From Jatrophihabitans sp. (GTDB lineage: Bacteria > Actinomycetota > Actinomycetes > Mycobacteriales > Jatrophihabitantaceae): a DNA stretch of 64,000 bases. Numbering within the stretch: the stretch's first letter is position 1; the number at the start of each line of letters is the position of its first letter. The notes beneath the pieces were generated by a model that searched no databases, was not told the DNA's origin, and was given only the letters and a program-made list of their open reading frames with translations. Location of the stretch: positions 35,835-99,834 of the forward strand of contig DASVQQ010000015.1 in assembly GCA_036389035.1 (NCBI GenBank), given 5' to 3'. Positions 58,275-64,000 of the stretch are shown in pieces. Both the position numbers and the translations under genes were made by a program.

Positions 58275-58805
58275 ATGCCTGAACTCAGCTTCGACGCTGC
58301 AGCCGGCCAGAGTGTGGAAGACTTCGCGCGCCGGCACGGGCTGGAACTGACCCGGTTCGCCTACCTCGTCAGCGGTGACCGCGATCGCGCCGATGACCTC
58401 GTCCAGGACGTGTTGCTGGCCATGCACCGGCGCTTCGGCGCCCGGCTCGACATCGACCAGCCCTTGGCCTACGCCCGGCGGGCGATCGTCAACGCCAACA
58501 TCAGCTGGAGTCGCCGCCGATTCAACACCGAGGTGCTCACCGCCACCGATGTGGACCGGCCGGTCACCGACCCGGATCCGGGGTCCGGTGACGAGTTGTG
58601 GCACCTACTGGCGGGATTGCCGCACCGCCAACGGGTCGTGCTGGTCATGCGTTACTACCTCGGCTACAGCGACGAAGACATAGCCAAGACCCTCGGCTGC
58701 CGGCGCGGGACCGTCCGCAGCCTGGCGTCACGGGCACTGGCCGACCTGCGGACCTCGAACGAGGTCTCCCTGCTATGCCCCACCACTGACAGGACCAACC
58801 GATGA
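58275..58805 (+). CDS. SigE-family (SigM-like) ECF RNA polymerase sigma factor
   Basis: A 176-residue sigma factor. Region 2 is SVEDFARRHGLELTRFAYLVSGDRDRADDLVQDVLLAMHRRF; region 4 is LPHRQRVVLVMRYYLGYSDEDIAKTLGCRRGTVRSLASRALADLR. The length fits the actinobacterial SigE-family of short ECF factors. ATG 58275 has GGAGG seven bases upstream; an ATG at 58186 would add a basic extension. It overlaps the next gene, for a membrane protein, by 4 bp (ATGA), the usual layout for a sigma factor and its membrane partner. The 257-bp gap before it shows no clear promoter I can name. Confidence 0.85.
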   Translation: MPELSFDAAAGQSVEDFARRHGLELTRFAYLVSGDRDRADDLVQDVLLAMHRRFGARLDIDQPLAYARRAIVNANISWSRRRFNTEVLTATDVDRPVTDPDPGSGDELWHLLAGLPHRQRVVLVMRYYLGYSDEDIAKTLGCRRGTVRSLASRALADLRTSNEVSLLCPTTDRTNR

Positions 58806-60148
58806 ACGCGCCACGAGGCGATGACCTCGAACGCCGGCTGACCGAGCTGTTCGAGCAACGGGCGGCAACCGTGACCCAGCCGCCACCCCTCGATCTCGGC
58901 TCCGGTAAGGGCAACCGGACAGCGGCCGGTCGCAGGCCGGGCCGATCACGCCGGTACCGGGAGAACTTCGGATTGCTGGCGGCGGCGGTGGTGGTGTTCG
59001 CCGTGATCGCCGGCACCGTCCTCGGAATTCAAGCAAGCCTGTCCGACCAGGATCAGCAAGATCAGAATGGTCGTACTGATATGGCTATGAGCAATGTCGG
59101 GAGGAGCGGCCCCGGAGGGCGTGCGGGGATGCCATCGTGCACGGCCCTTGCTCCGGACCGGTGGCTGCAGGCGATCAGGGCCGGCGTGGTTCAGGTGAAT
59201 CCCAGCCTCAACCAGGTGGTCAGCGTCAACGGCGACACCGGCGATTACCTGGCCCTCCAGGGCAATGAACCCACGGGCCAGACCTCAGCGATCTACTCCG
59301 ACCTCGAGGTGGCGCTGTTCCGGGGCAGCAGGGGCGTGCCCATCTACACCCCGGAAGGCAGCGACATCCCCCATGCCGATCCGACCGGCGCCATCACAGC
59401 CGACTGGGTCACCTTCGCCGTCGCGCGTCCGCAGAATTTGGACTACAGCTACAAGGTGCTGCTCTACGACCGCGGCGCCGACGTCATCCGGACGCTGGCC
59501 GAGCTGCCGCAACAGCACAATGCTCAAGGAAAGAGCGTGCTGGGAGCGCCGGTTATCGCAGCCGGCAAGGTGTACTGGCTGGCTACGGTCCCCACCGAGC
59601 CCGAGACCACCACCCTGGAGTCCTGGGACCTCGCTCGGAACTCGGCCAGCGCCTCGGTTCATGCCGCCGGCGCGACCGGGCTGGTCTCCTACGGCATCGG
59701 CGTGGCGCTGATCCACCACAGGGAATTAGACGCCGCCCTCATCCATGGCGCCGGCGCGCCGCTCTCGTCCTTACCGACGATTTCCAGCATGCTCGTCGGT
59801 AACAACTTCGGCTTCGACGGCCGCGGCAAGCTGTCCTACGTGCGAGAAGAGAGTGGCAGGACTATTTTCTACACTCTTTCGGTCGATAGCGGCTCCCTGG
59901 AGCTCACCGGCTATCCCGCGAAGGGCCCCTTTGCCGAGGCGGCGATCTCTCCGCTCCTCGCGACCGAGGTGAACACGCAGTACAGCCTGTTGGACCTGCG
60001 TAGCGGGGCACGCATTCGCCTGCCCGAGGACGTCAGGCTGCAGGCGGTGGTCGGCAACGAGGTGATTTTCGGTACCGGCAGCACGAAGTCGGGCGCGGCC
60101 GGGCTGAGCAGGGTCACGCTGAGCGACCTGCCGCCGGTGGACTGCTGA
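58802..60148 (+). CDS. Membrane-anchored partner of the sigma factor (anti-sigma-like, propeller-like ectodomain)
   Basis: A 448-residue protein: a cytoplasmic head of about 50 residues (DDLERRLTELFEQRAATVTQPPP), one membrane helix (NFGLLAAAVVVFAVIAGTVLGIQ), and a large extracytoplasmic domain of repeating beta segments. The layout is shared with the two divergent paralogues. The cytoplasmic head has no ZAS-type HxxxCxxC motif, so a classical zinc anti-sigma domain is not evident. Regulation of the overlapping sigma gene is inferred from position. Confidence 0.7.
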   Translation: MNAPRGDDLERRLTELFEQRAATVTQPPPLDLGSGKGNRTAAGRRPGRSRRYRENFGLLAAAVVVFAVIAGTVLGIQASLSDQDQQDQNGRTDMAMSNVGRSGPGGRAGMPSCTALAPDRWLQAIRAGVVQVNPSLNQVVSVNGDTGDYLALQGNEPTGQTSAIYSDLEVALFRGSRGVPIYTPEGSDIPHADPTGAITADWVTFAVARPQNLDYSYKVLLYDRGADVIRTLAELPQQHNAQGKSVLGAPVIAAGKVYWLATVPTEPETTTLESWDLARNSASASVHAAGATGLVSYGIGVALIHHRELDAALIHGAGAPLSSLPTISSMLVGNNFGFDGRGKLSYVREESGRTIFYTLSVDSGSLELTGYPAKGPFAEAAISPLLATEVNTQYSLLDLRSGARIRLPEDVRLQAVVGNEVIFGTGSTKSGAAGLSRVTLSDLPPVDC

Positions 60149-60160
60149 ATCTCCTTCAGC
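60144..60160. terminator. Short stem-loop between convergent genes
   Basis: GCTGAA-TCTCC-TTCAGC is a 6-bp perfect stem with a 5-nt loop. It spans the stop codons of both convergent genes, so it may act in both directions. There is no U-run. Confidence 0.35.
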
Positions 60161-60920
60161 CGGCGGGTTTGCGAGCCTGCACCAGCAGTCGCTGGGAGTG
60201 CGAGGTGAACGGCCCGTCGCGCTGGATCTGCTCGTGCAGCTCAGCGAGCTGATCCCGGTAACGCGGCACCGAGAAGTCCGGCACGGTCCAGATCACCTTG
60301 CGCAGGAACACCACCACGGCGGCGATGTCGTCGAAGCGGACCTCCAACGACTCGTGCCGGACGTCCTCGGCGACCAGGCCGGCAGCGGCCAGCGCGGCCA
60401 GAACCCGCTCACTGCCGTTGCCCTCCGGGTGCGGCTGCGGCCCCATCAGGTACTCATACAGCTCCCGGTTGGAGCCGATGCCGATCTGCTGGGACAGGTA
60501 ACGGCCGCCGGGGCGCAGCACCCGGGCGATCTCGTCCCACAGCACCACGGTCGGGTGCCGGCTCACCACCAGGTCGAAGCTCTCGCGCCGAAACGGCAGC
60601 GGCTGCCCGTCCGCGGCCTGGACGACCCGGCCGCCCAGCGGAGCCAGGTTGCGGCGGGCGATCCGGACGTTCGGCGGCCAGGACTCGGTCGCGCACAGCA
60701 TCGCCGGTGGCGTCGGGATGCCGGCCAGCACCTCGCCGCCACCGGTCTGCAGGTCCAGCGCGGAGCGGGCCGCCGCCAGCTGCCGTCCCATCAGCTCGGC
60801 GTAGCCCCAGGACGGGCGCTGCTCGCTGGCCCGCCCGTCGAACCAGGAGAAGTCCCAACCCTGCACCGGCGCCGCCTCGGCCTCGGCAAGCAGTCGCTCG
60901 AACAGCGGATCGGCGGTCAC
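60156..60920 (-). CDS. SAM-dependent methyltransferase
   Basis: A 254-residue class I methyltransferase. Motif I is weak (ALDLQTGGGEVLAGIP), followed by VRIARRNLAPLGGRVVQAADGQPLPFRRESFDLVVSRHPTVVLWDEIARVLRPGGRYLSQQIG, typical of the UbiE/small-molecule group. GTG 60920 is used because the family-like sequence starts there; the longer open frame upstream overlaps the esterase gene's region. The target is unknown. Convergent with the sigma-partner gene. Confidence 0.8.
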   Translation of the reverse strand: MTADPLFERLLAEAEAAPVQGWDFSWFDGRASEQRPSWGYAELMGRQLAAARSALDLQTGGGEVLAGIPTPPAMLCATESWPPNVRIARRNLAPLGGRVVQAADGQPLPFRRESFDLVVSRHPTVVLWDEIARVLRPGGRYLSQQIGIGSNRELYEYLMGPQPHPEGNGSERVLAALAAAGLVAEDVRHESLEVRFDDIAAVVVFLRKVIWTVPDFSVPRYRDQLAELHEQIQRDGPFTSHSQRLLVQARKPAG

Positions 60921-60954
60921 GGCGTCCAGGTTGCCAGAGCCGCCGCGGGGCAGG

Positions 60955-61842
60955 TCAGGCAAGGTGGGTGGCGGCGAAGCGCAGTTGCGCCGCAGCCTGG
61001 CTGCGCCAGTACCCGGCGTCGTGGCCGCCCGGCTCGATGCCACCCGCCGGAACCGGCGACAGCGCCGCCCGCAGGTCGCGGGTGACCGGGGCGAACCCGT
61101 CCTCGGCGCCGCAGTCCACCCGCAGCGCGATGCCCTCGAGCAGGCTGGTCCGTCCGAAGATCGCGTGCTTGTCGAAGTCCTCGGCGTCGTCGAACGCCCC
61201 TTCGGCACTGTGGCCGGCCTGGCGCCACAGCGCGGGACTCTCGGCGATGGCCACCGCGGCGCGTCGCGGGCCCAGCCGCCCGGCCAGGTACAGCGCGCCG
61301 TAGCCGCCCATCGACCAGCCGAGCAACCCGATCCGGGTGGTGTCCACCCCGCGCTTGCTCAGCAGCGGCAGGAACTCATCGATCACCATGGCGGCCGGGT
61401 CGGTGTCGCGCCGCGGGTGCCAGTACTCGTGATCACCGCCGTCGACCGAGGCGATGGCGAACGGCGCGCTGCCCTGCGCCACCACCTCGGCCAGGAACCG
61501 GTCCAGGTGCAGGCTTCCCGCGAACGTGTCCCGGTGGTCACCGCCGCGCCCGTGCAGCGAGATCAGCACCGACAGCCCTACCCGGTCATGCCCGGGCGGG
61601 TAGGCCAGGCTCCAGGACGTCGGCGTTCCCCGCCGCGCCGCCGAGACGAAACTGCCGGTGACCAGCCGGCCGGGCTCACGCGCCGGGACGCCGGCCGGCA
61701 CCGTGTCGGTGACCCCGCCCAGCCGGCCGAGCCGGTCACGTCCGGGCAGCAACCCCGATGCCAGGCCGCCGCCCAGTCCCGCGACCGCGGCGCCCAGCAC
61801 GCCGAGGCCACCGAGCAGCGCCGTCCGGCGGGTGGGGGCCAT
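60955..61842 (-). CDS. Secreted alpha/beta-hydrolase (esterase, Tat signal)
   Basis: A 295-residue protein. The N-terminus TRRTALLGGLGVLGAAVAGLGGGLASG has a twin-arginine and hydrophobic core, a likely Tat signal. The catalytic Ser lies in LGWSMGGYGALYLAG; other residues are in VDCGAEDGFAPV and EPGGHDAGYW (His). The LHGRGGD oxyanion-like region near residue 100 is typical of S-formylglutathione hydrolase or antigen-85-like esterases. The natural substrate is unknown. ATG 61842. Adjacent genes run the same way. Confidence 0.82.
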   Translation of the reverse strand: MAPTRRTALLGGLGVLGAAVAGLGGGLASGLLPGRDRLGRLGGVTDTVPAGVPAREPGRLVTGSFVSAARRGTPTSWSLAYPPGHDRVGLSVLISLHGRGGDHRDTFAGSLHLDRFLAEVVAQGSAPFAIASVDGGDHEYWHPRRDTDPAAMVIDEFLPLLSKRGVDTTRIGLLGWSMGGYGALYLAGRLGPRRAAVAIAESPALWRQAGHSAEGAFDDAEDFDKHAIFGRTSLLEGIALRVDCGAEDGFAPVTRDLRAALSPVPAGGIEPGGHDAGYWRSQAAAQLRFAATHLA

Positions 61843-61851
61843 CGCTAGAAG

Positions 61852-62484
61852 CTAGTGCAGAACGCGGTACTTCAGGTGCGTGACGGTCGGCGCGGCGACC
61901 ACCTGCACCGGTTGCAGCATCGGGTTGCCGGCGTCGACCAGCAGCCGCTCGCCGCTGCCGAGGAGAACCGGGACCACGTGCAGGTGCAGCTCGTCGAGCA
62001 GGCCGGCCGCCAGGTACTGCTGGACGGTCTTGGCGCCACCGGCGATCGCGACGTCCTGGTCGCCTGCGGCAGCCCGGGCCTGTTCGAGCGCGGAGTGGAT
62101 GCCGTCATTGACGAAGGTGAACGTGGTGCCCTGCAGCCGCAGCGGCTCCCGCGGATGGCGGCTCAGCACGAAGGCCGGCGCGTGATAGGGCGGCTCATCG
62201 CCCCACCAGCCGGTCCAGTTCTCATCCCAGGGCCCGTCGCCGCCGCCGAACATCTTGCGGCCCATGAGGTAGGCGCCGACCCCTTGGGTGGCTTCCTCGA
62301 TGACCTCGGAGTCGGCGTTGCGCTCGCCGCCGTCCAGGCCGTGTTGGGCACGCCAGCTGGCGTTGGAGAACGCCCACTCGTGCAGGCGCATCCCGCCCTC
62401 GCCGAGCGGGTTCTCCAGGCTCTGGTTCGGCCCGGCGATGAAGCCGTCCAGTGACACCGAGAGCTGGCAGGTGACCGAGTGCAC
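61852..62484 (-). CDS. RibD C-terminal / dihydrofolate-reductase-fold protein
   Basis: A 210-residue protein of the DHFR-like RibD C-terminal family: VTCQLSVSLDGFIAGPNQSLENPLG, YLMGRKMFGGG, APAFVLSRHPREPLRLQGTTFTFVNDGI and VAIAGGAKTVQQYLAAGLLDELHLHVVPVLLGSGERLL. These NADPH-binding reductases are common in actinobacteria with unknown substrates. GTG 62484 has AAGGAGG upstream. It is divergent from the ArsR operon, and regulation by that repressor across the shared 146-bp gap is possible. Confidence 0.9.
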   Translation of the reverse strand: MHSVTCQLSVSLDGFIAGPNQSLENPLGEGGMRLHEWAFSNASWRAQHGLDGGERNADSEVIEEATQGVGAYLMGRKMFGGGDGPWDENWTGWWGDEPPYHAPAFVLSRHPREPLRLQGTTFTFVNDGIHSALEQARAAAGDQDVAIAGGAKTVQQYLAAGLLDELHLHVVPVLLGSGERLLVDAGNPMLQPVQVVAAPTVTHLKYRVLH

Positions 62485-62572
62485 GAGAACCTCCTTAGGA
62501 CGAGCGGGTAAGGACCGATAGGGGGCGCCCGTCGACTGTCCACCACTCGGGCGCCACCTTACCTTACTTAGC

Positions 62573-62603
62573 TTGACAGCTAAATAACCATCTGGCTAAA
62601 TAA
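62573..62603 (+). promoter_or_regulatory. ArsR-operon promoter with repeated operator half-sites
   Basis: A perfect TTGACA (62573-62578) is followed by two copies of GCTAAATAA (62579-62587, 62595-62603), 16 bp apart, and an AT-rich -10 candidate around 62597-62604. The first copy is also the right half of an imperfect dyad with TTACTTAGCT (62565-62572 region). ArsR regulators often bind such AT-rich repeats over the promoter. Confidence 0.5.
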
Positions 62604-62630
62604 TGCTCAGGCCAGCCAGGGGAGCCAGAC

Positions 62631-62996
62631 ATGACCGTGACAGAGGACCAGCTCGACGCCACCTTCACCGCCCTGGCCGACCCGACCCGCCGGGCGATGG
62701 TGGCCCGGCTGGCCAGAGCCGATGCCACCGTCAACGAGCTGGCCGAGCCGTTCGACCTGAGCCTGCCGGCGATCTCCAAGCACCTCAAGGTGCTTGAGCG
62801 CTGCGGGCTCATCTCACGCACCCGGCAGGCCCAGTTCAGGCCCTGCCACCTCGAGCGCGAGGCGCTGGACTCCGCGCTGGGCTGGATCGAGCAGAACCGG
62901 CGGATCTGGACAGAGCGCTTCGACAGGCTTGAGGAGCACCTGCACCGCCTCCAGCACCCGACCGCCCAAGAAACGCCCGCACAAGAAAAGGAATGA
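62631..62996 (+). CDS. ArsR-family transcriptional repressor
   Basis: A 121-residue winged-helix regulator: FTALADPTRRAMVARLARADATVNELAEPFDLSLPAISKHLKVLERCGLISRTRQAQFRPCHLE. The order ArsR then SRPBCC, with the N-terminal ADPTRR, is the common ArsR/AHSA1 pair of actinobacteria. It has few cysteines in metal-sensor positions, so it is probably not an arsenic sensor. ATG 62631 has GGGGAGCC upstream. The SRPBCC gene follows after 3 bp. Confidence 0.92.
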   Translation: MTVTEDQLDATFTALADPTRRAMVARLARADATVNELAEPFDLSLPAISKHLKVLERCGLISRTRQAQFRPCHLEREALDSALGWIEQNRRIWTERFDRLEEHLHRLQHPTAQETPAQEKE

Positions 62997-62999
62997 CCC

Positions 63000-63500
63000 A
63001 TGAACGACGTCCGATCCGACACCGCTGAACTTGTCTACACCCGAGTCTTCGAGGCGCCCAGGGAGCTGGTCTTTCGCTGCATGATCGAACCGGAGCACCT
63101 CACCCACTTCTGGGGCCCGGTCGGAATGAGCACGCCGCTGAGCACCATCACGGTCGACGCCCGCCCGGGCGGGGTGTTCGAGACCATCATGGTCAACGAC
63201 TCCGACGGCAGCCAGTACCCGACCCGCGGTGTCTTCGTCGAGATCGTGGAGCCCGAGCGGCTGGTGTGGAGCGAGTCGAACAGCGGCGTGACGACCACGT
63301 CGACCTTCCGCGACCTCGGCGGCTCCCGAACCGAGGTGCGGATCCACCAGGCGAACGTCCCCGAGGCGTTTCGAAGCCCGCAGGCCCAGGTCGGTTTCAC
63401 CTCATCGCTGGACAAGTTCGCCGGCTACCTGGCGTCCCTCACCGCGGGTGCCGGGACCCGCCAGTCCGGCGTTGATGACGCCCGGCCTTCCGATGGCTGA
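63000..63500 (+). CDS. SRPBCC (AHSA1-like) ligand-binding protein
   Basis: A 166-residue protein with the START/SRPBCC fold: LVYTRVFEAPRELVFRCMIEPEHLTHFWGPVGMSTPLSTITVDARPGGVFETIMVNDSDG, then RGVFVEIVEPERLVWSE and FTSSLDKFAGYLASL. The pairing with ArsR suggests that it binds or senses a small hydrophobic ligand. The gene overlaps the next one by 8 bp and is 3 bp after arsR, so all three form an operon. Confidence 0.9.
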   Translation: MNDVRSDTAELVYTRVFEAPRELVFRCMIEPEHLTHFWGPVGMSTPLSTITVDARPGGVFETIMVNDSDGSQYPTRGVFVEIVEPERLVWSESNSGVTTTSTFRDLGGSRTEVRIHQANVPEAFRSPQAQVGFTSSLDKFAGYLASLTAGAGTRQSGVDDARPSDG

Positions 63501-64000
63501 GCTCGAGCGCTACGGAGCGCCGATGACCGACTCCCGGCTGCGGAACATGATCACCGCTGAGCGTCGGGAGCTGGCCGCCGTGCTGAGCGGCCTGCCGGAG
63601 GAGTCCTGGAACGCTCCGACACTGTGCGCCGGCTGGCGGGTGCGTGAGGTGGTCGCGCACATGGAGATGCTCTACCGGTACTCGACGGCGCGGTTCCTGG
63701 CCGAGCTGGCCAGGTCCGGCGGGCGGTTCGATCGGATGGCCGACCGCCGCGCCCGGCAGGACGGCTCGGCCTCGCCGCACGAGCTGTTGTTGGTGATGGC
63801 TGAGGGTGCGGAGTCGGCACGCACGCCGCTGGGCGTCGGGCTCACGGGTTCGTTGACCCATGACGTGATTCACGGCCTGGACGTCACCGTGGCGTTGGGC
63901 CTGGACCGGCGGGTGCCCGAGGACAGGCTGCGGGTGGTGCTGGACGTCATCACGACGCCCAAGGGCCTGAAATCCTTCGGCGCGCCGCAGGACGACGTCC
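63493..64000 (+). CDS. Maleylpyruvate isomerase-like (DinB-fold) mycothiol-dependent enzyme, partial
   Basis: The frame starts at ATG 63493 (or ATG 63523) and runs off the right edge after 169 codons: SRLRNMITAERRELAAVLSGLPEESWNAPTLCAGWRVREVVAHMEMLYRYST, then DRRARQDGSASPHELLLVMAEGA and LTHDVIHGLDVTVALGL. Conserved residues WRVREVVAHM and HDVIHGLD are the metal-binding helices of the MDMPI/DinB fold. Many such proteins use mycothiol, the actinobacterial thiol. It overlaps the SRPBCC gene, so it belongs to the ArsR operon. Confidence 0.85.
   Translation, partial: MAELERYGAPMTDSRLRNMITAERRELAAVLSGLPEESWNAPTLCAGWRVREVVAHMEMLYRYSTARFLAELARSGGRFDRMADRRARQDGSASPHELLLVMAEGAESARTPLGVGLTGSLTHDVIHGLDVTVALGLDRRVPEDRLRVVLDVITTPKGLKSFGAPQDDV

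Overview
The window is chromosomal DNA of a high-GC Gram-positive bacterium, almost certainly an actinobacterium. The evidence is a WhiB protein, MtrA-MtrB-LpqB, F420 biosynthesis genes (fbiA, fbiB, fbiC), a DUF3499 protein, frequent GTG/TTG starts and several likely leaderless promoters. Gene order from wbbL/manC through fbi, whiB, pmm, manA and mtrAB-lpqB to comFC/hpf resembles the mycobacterial Rv3265c-Rv3241c block. The stretch rsfS, histidine phosphatase, (leuS), degV, comEA, comEC resembles Rv2420c-Rv2414c. Genus cannot be fixed from sequence alone; a Frankineae-like lineage would fit.

Layout. 1-6.4 kb is accessory: the tail of an unknown gene, a 45-bp direct repeat flanking a GNAT and a PNPOx-fold gene, a RelE/Phd toxin-antitoxin pair, a methyltransferase and a multispan membrane protein, then a divergent HicB/HicA-like pair. 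6.4-12.4 kb is the most unusual part. One transcription unit encodes a ubiquitin-like protein, a Prok-E2_E-type E2 and a JAMM-E1 fusion. A second encodes a sigma-70-like factor, an unknown protein and a Rad50-like ATPase with a CxxC hook. Both units have a near-identical promoter (GGGGTTGCAAA, 9 bp, TCGGnCGACT) that does not look like a housekeeping promoter, so the sigma factor probably controls both. Next to the E1 gene lies a small cysteine-containing gene with a perfect LexA (SOS) box in its promoter. I infer a sigma-controlled protein-modification system linked to DNA damage or phage defence.

12.4-20.7 kb is a cell-envelope glycan cluster (membrane protein, DPM1-like GT2, methyltransferase-like protein, flippase-like protein, GT4, WbbL-like rhamnosyltransferase, GDP-mannose pyrophosphorylase). 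20.7-25.6 kb holds an AlkA-like glycosylase, HelR (RNA-polymerase helicase protecting from rifamycins) with a rifamycin-associated element in its promoter, a VapBC-like pair and a serine hydrolase. 25.6-31.4 kb is coenzyme F420 synthesis, with CofE fused to a NUDIX domain instead of the usual nitroreductase, and FbiC. 31.6-38 kb is whiB, small conserved genes and mannose metabolism (phosphomannomutase, SIS protein, ManA) plus a CDF transporter. 38-43.8 kb is mtrA-mtrB-lpqB, comFC and hpf.

43.8-54.4 kb holds rsfS, a histidine phosphatase, leuS with a Leu-rich leader peptide and attenuator-like hairpins, degV, a membrane protein, and comEA-comEC. 54.5-64 kb holds a TipA-type MerR regulator behind a repeat-rich leader, two tandem paralogous membrane-anchored propeller-like proteins, a SigE-family sigma factor with a membrane-anchored partner, a methyltransferase, a Tat-type esterase, a RibD/DHFR-fold reductase, and an ArsR-SRPBCC-maleylpyruvate isomerase-like operon cut by the window end. 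No rRNA, tRNA, CRISPR array or insertion sequence was seen, and no stretch over 300 bp lacks a gene.
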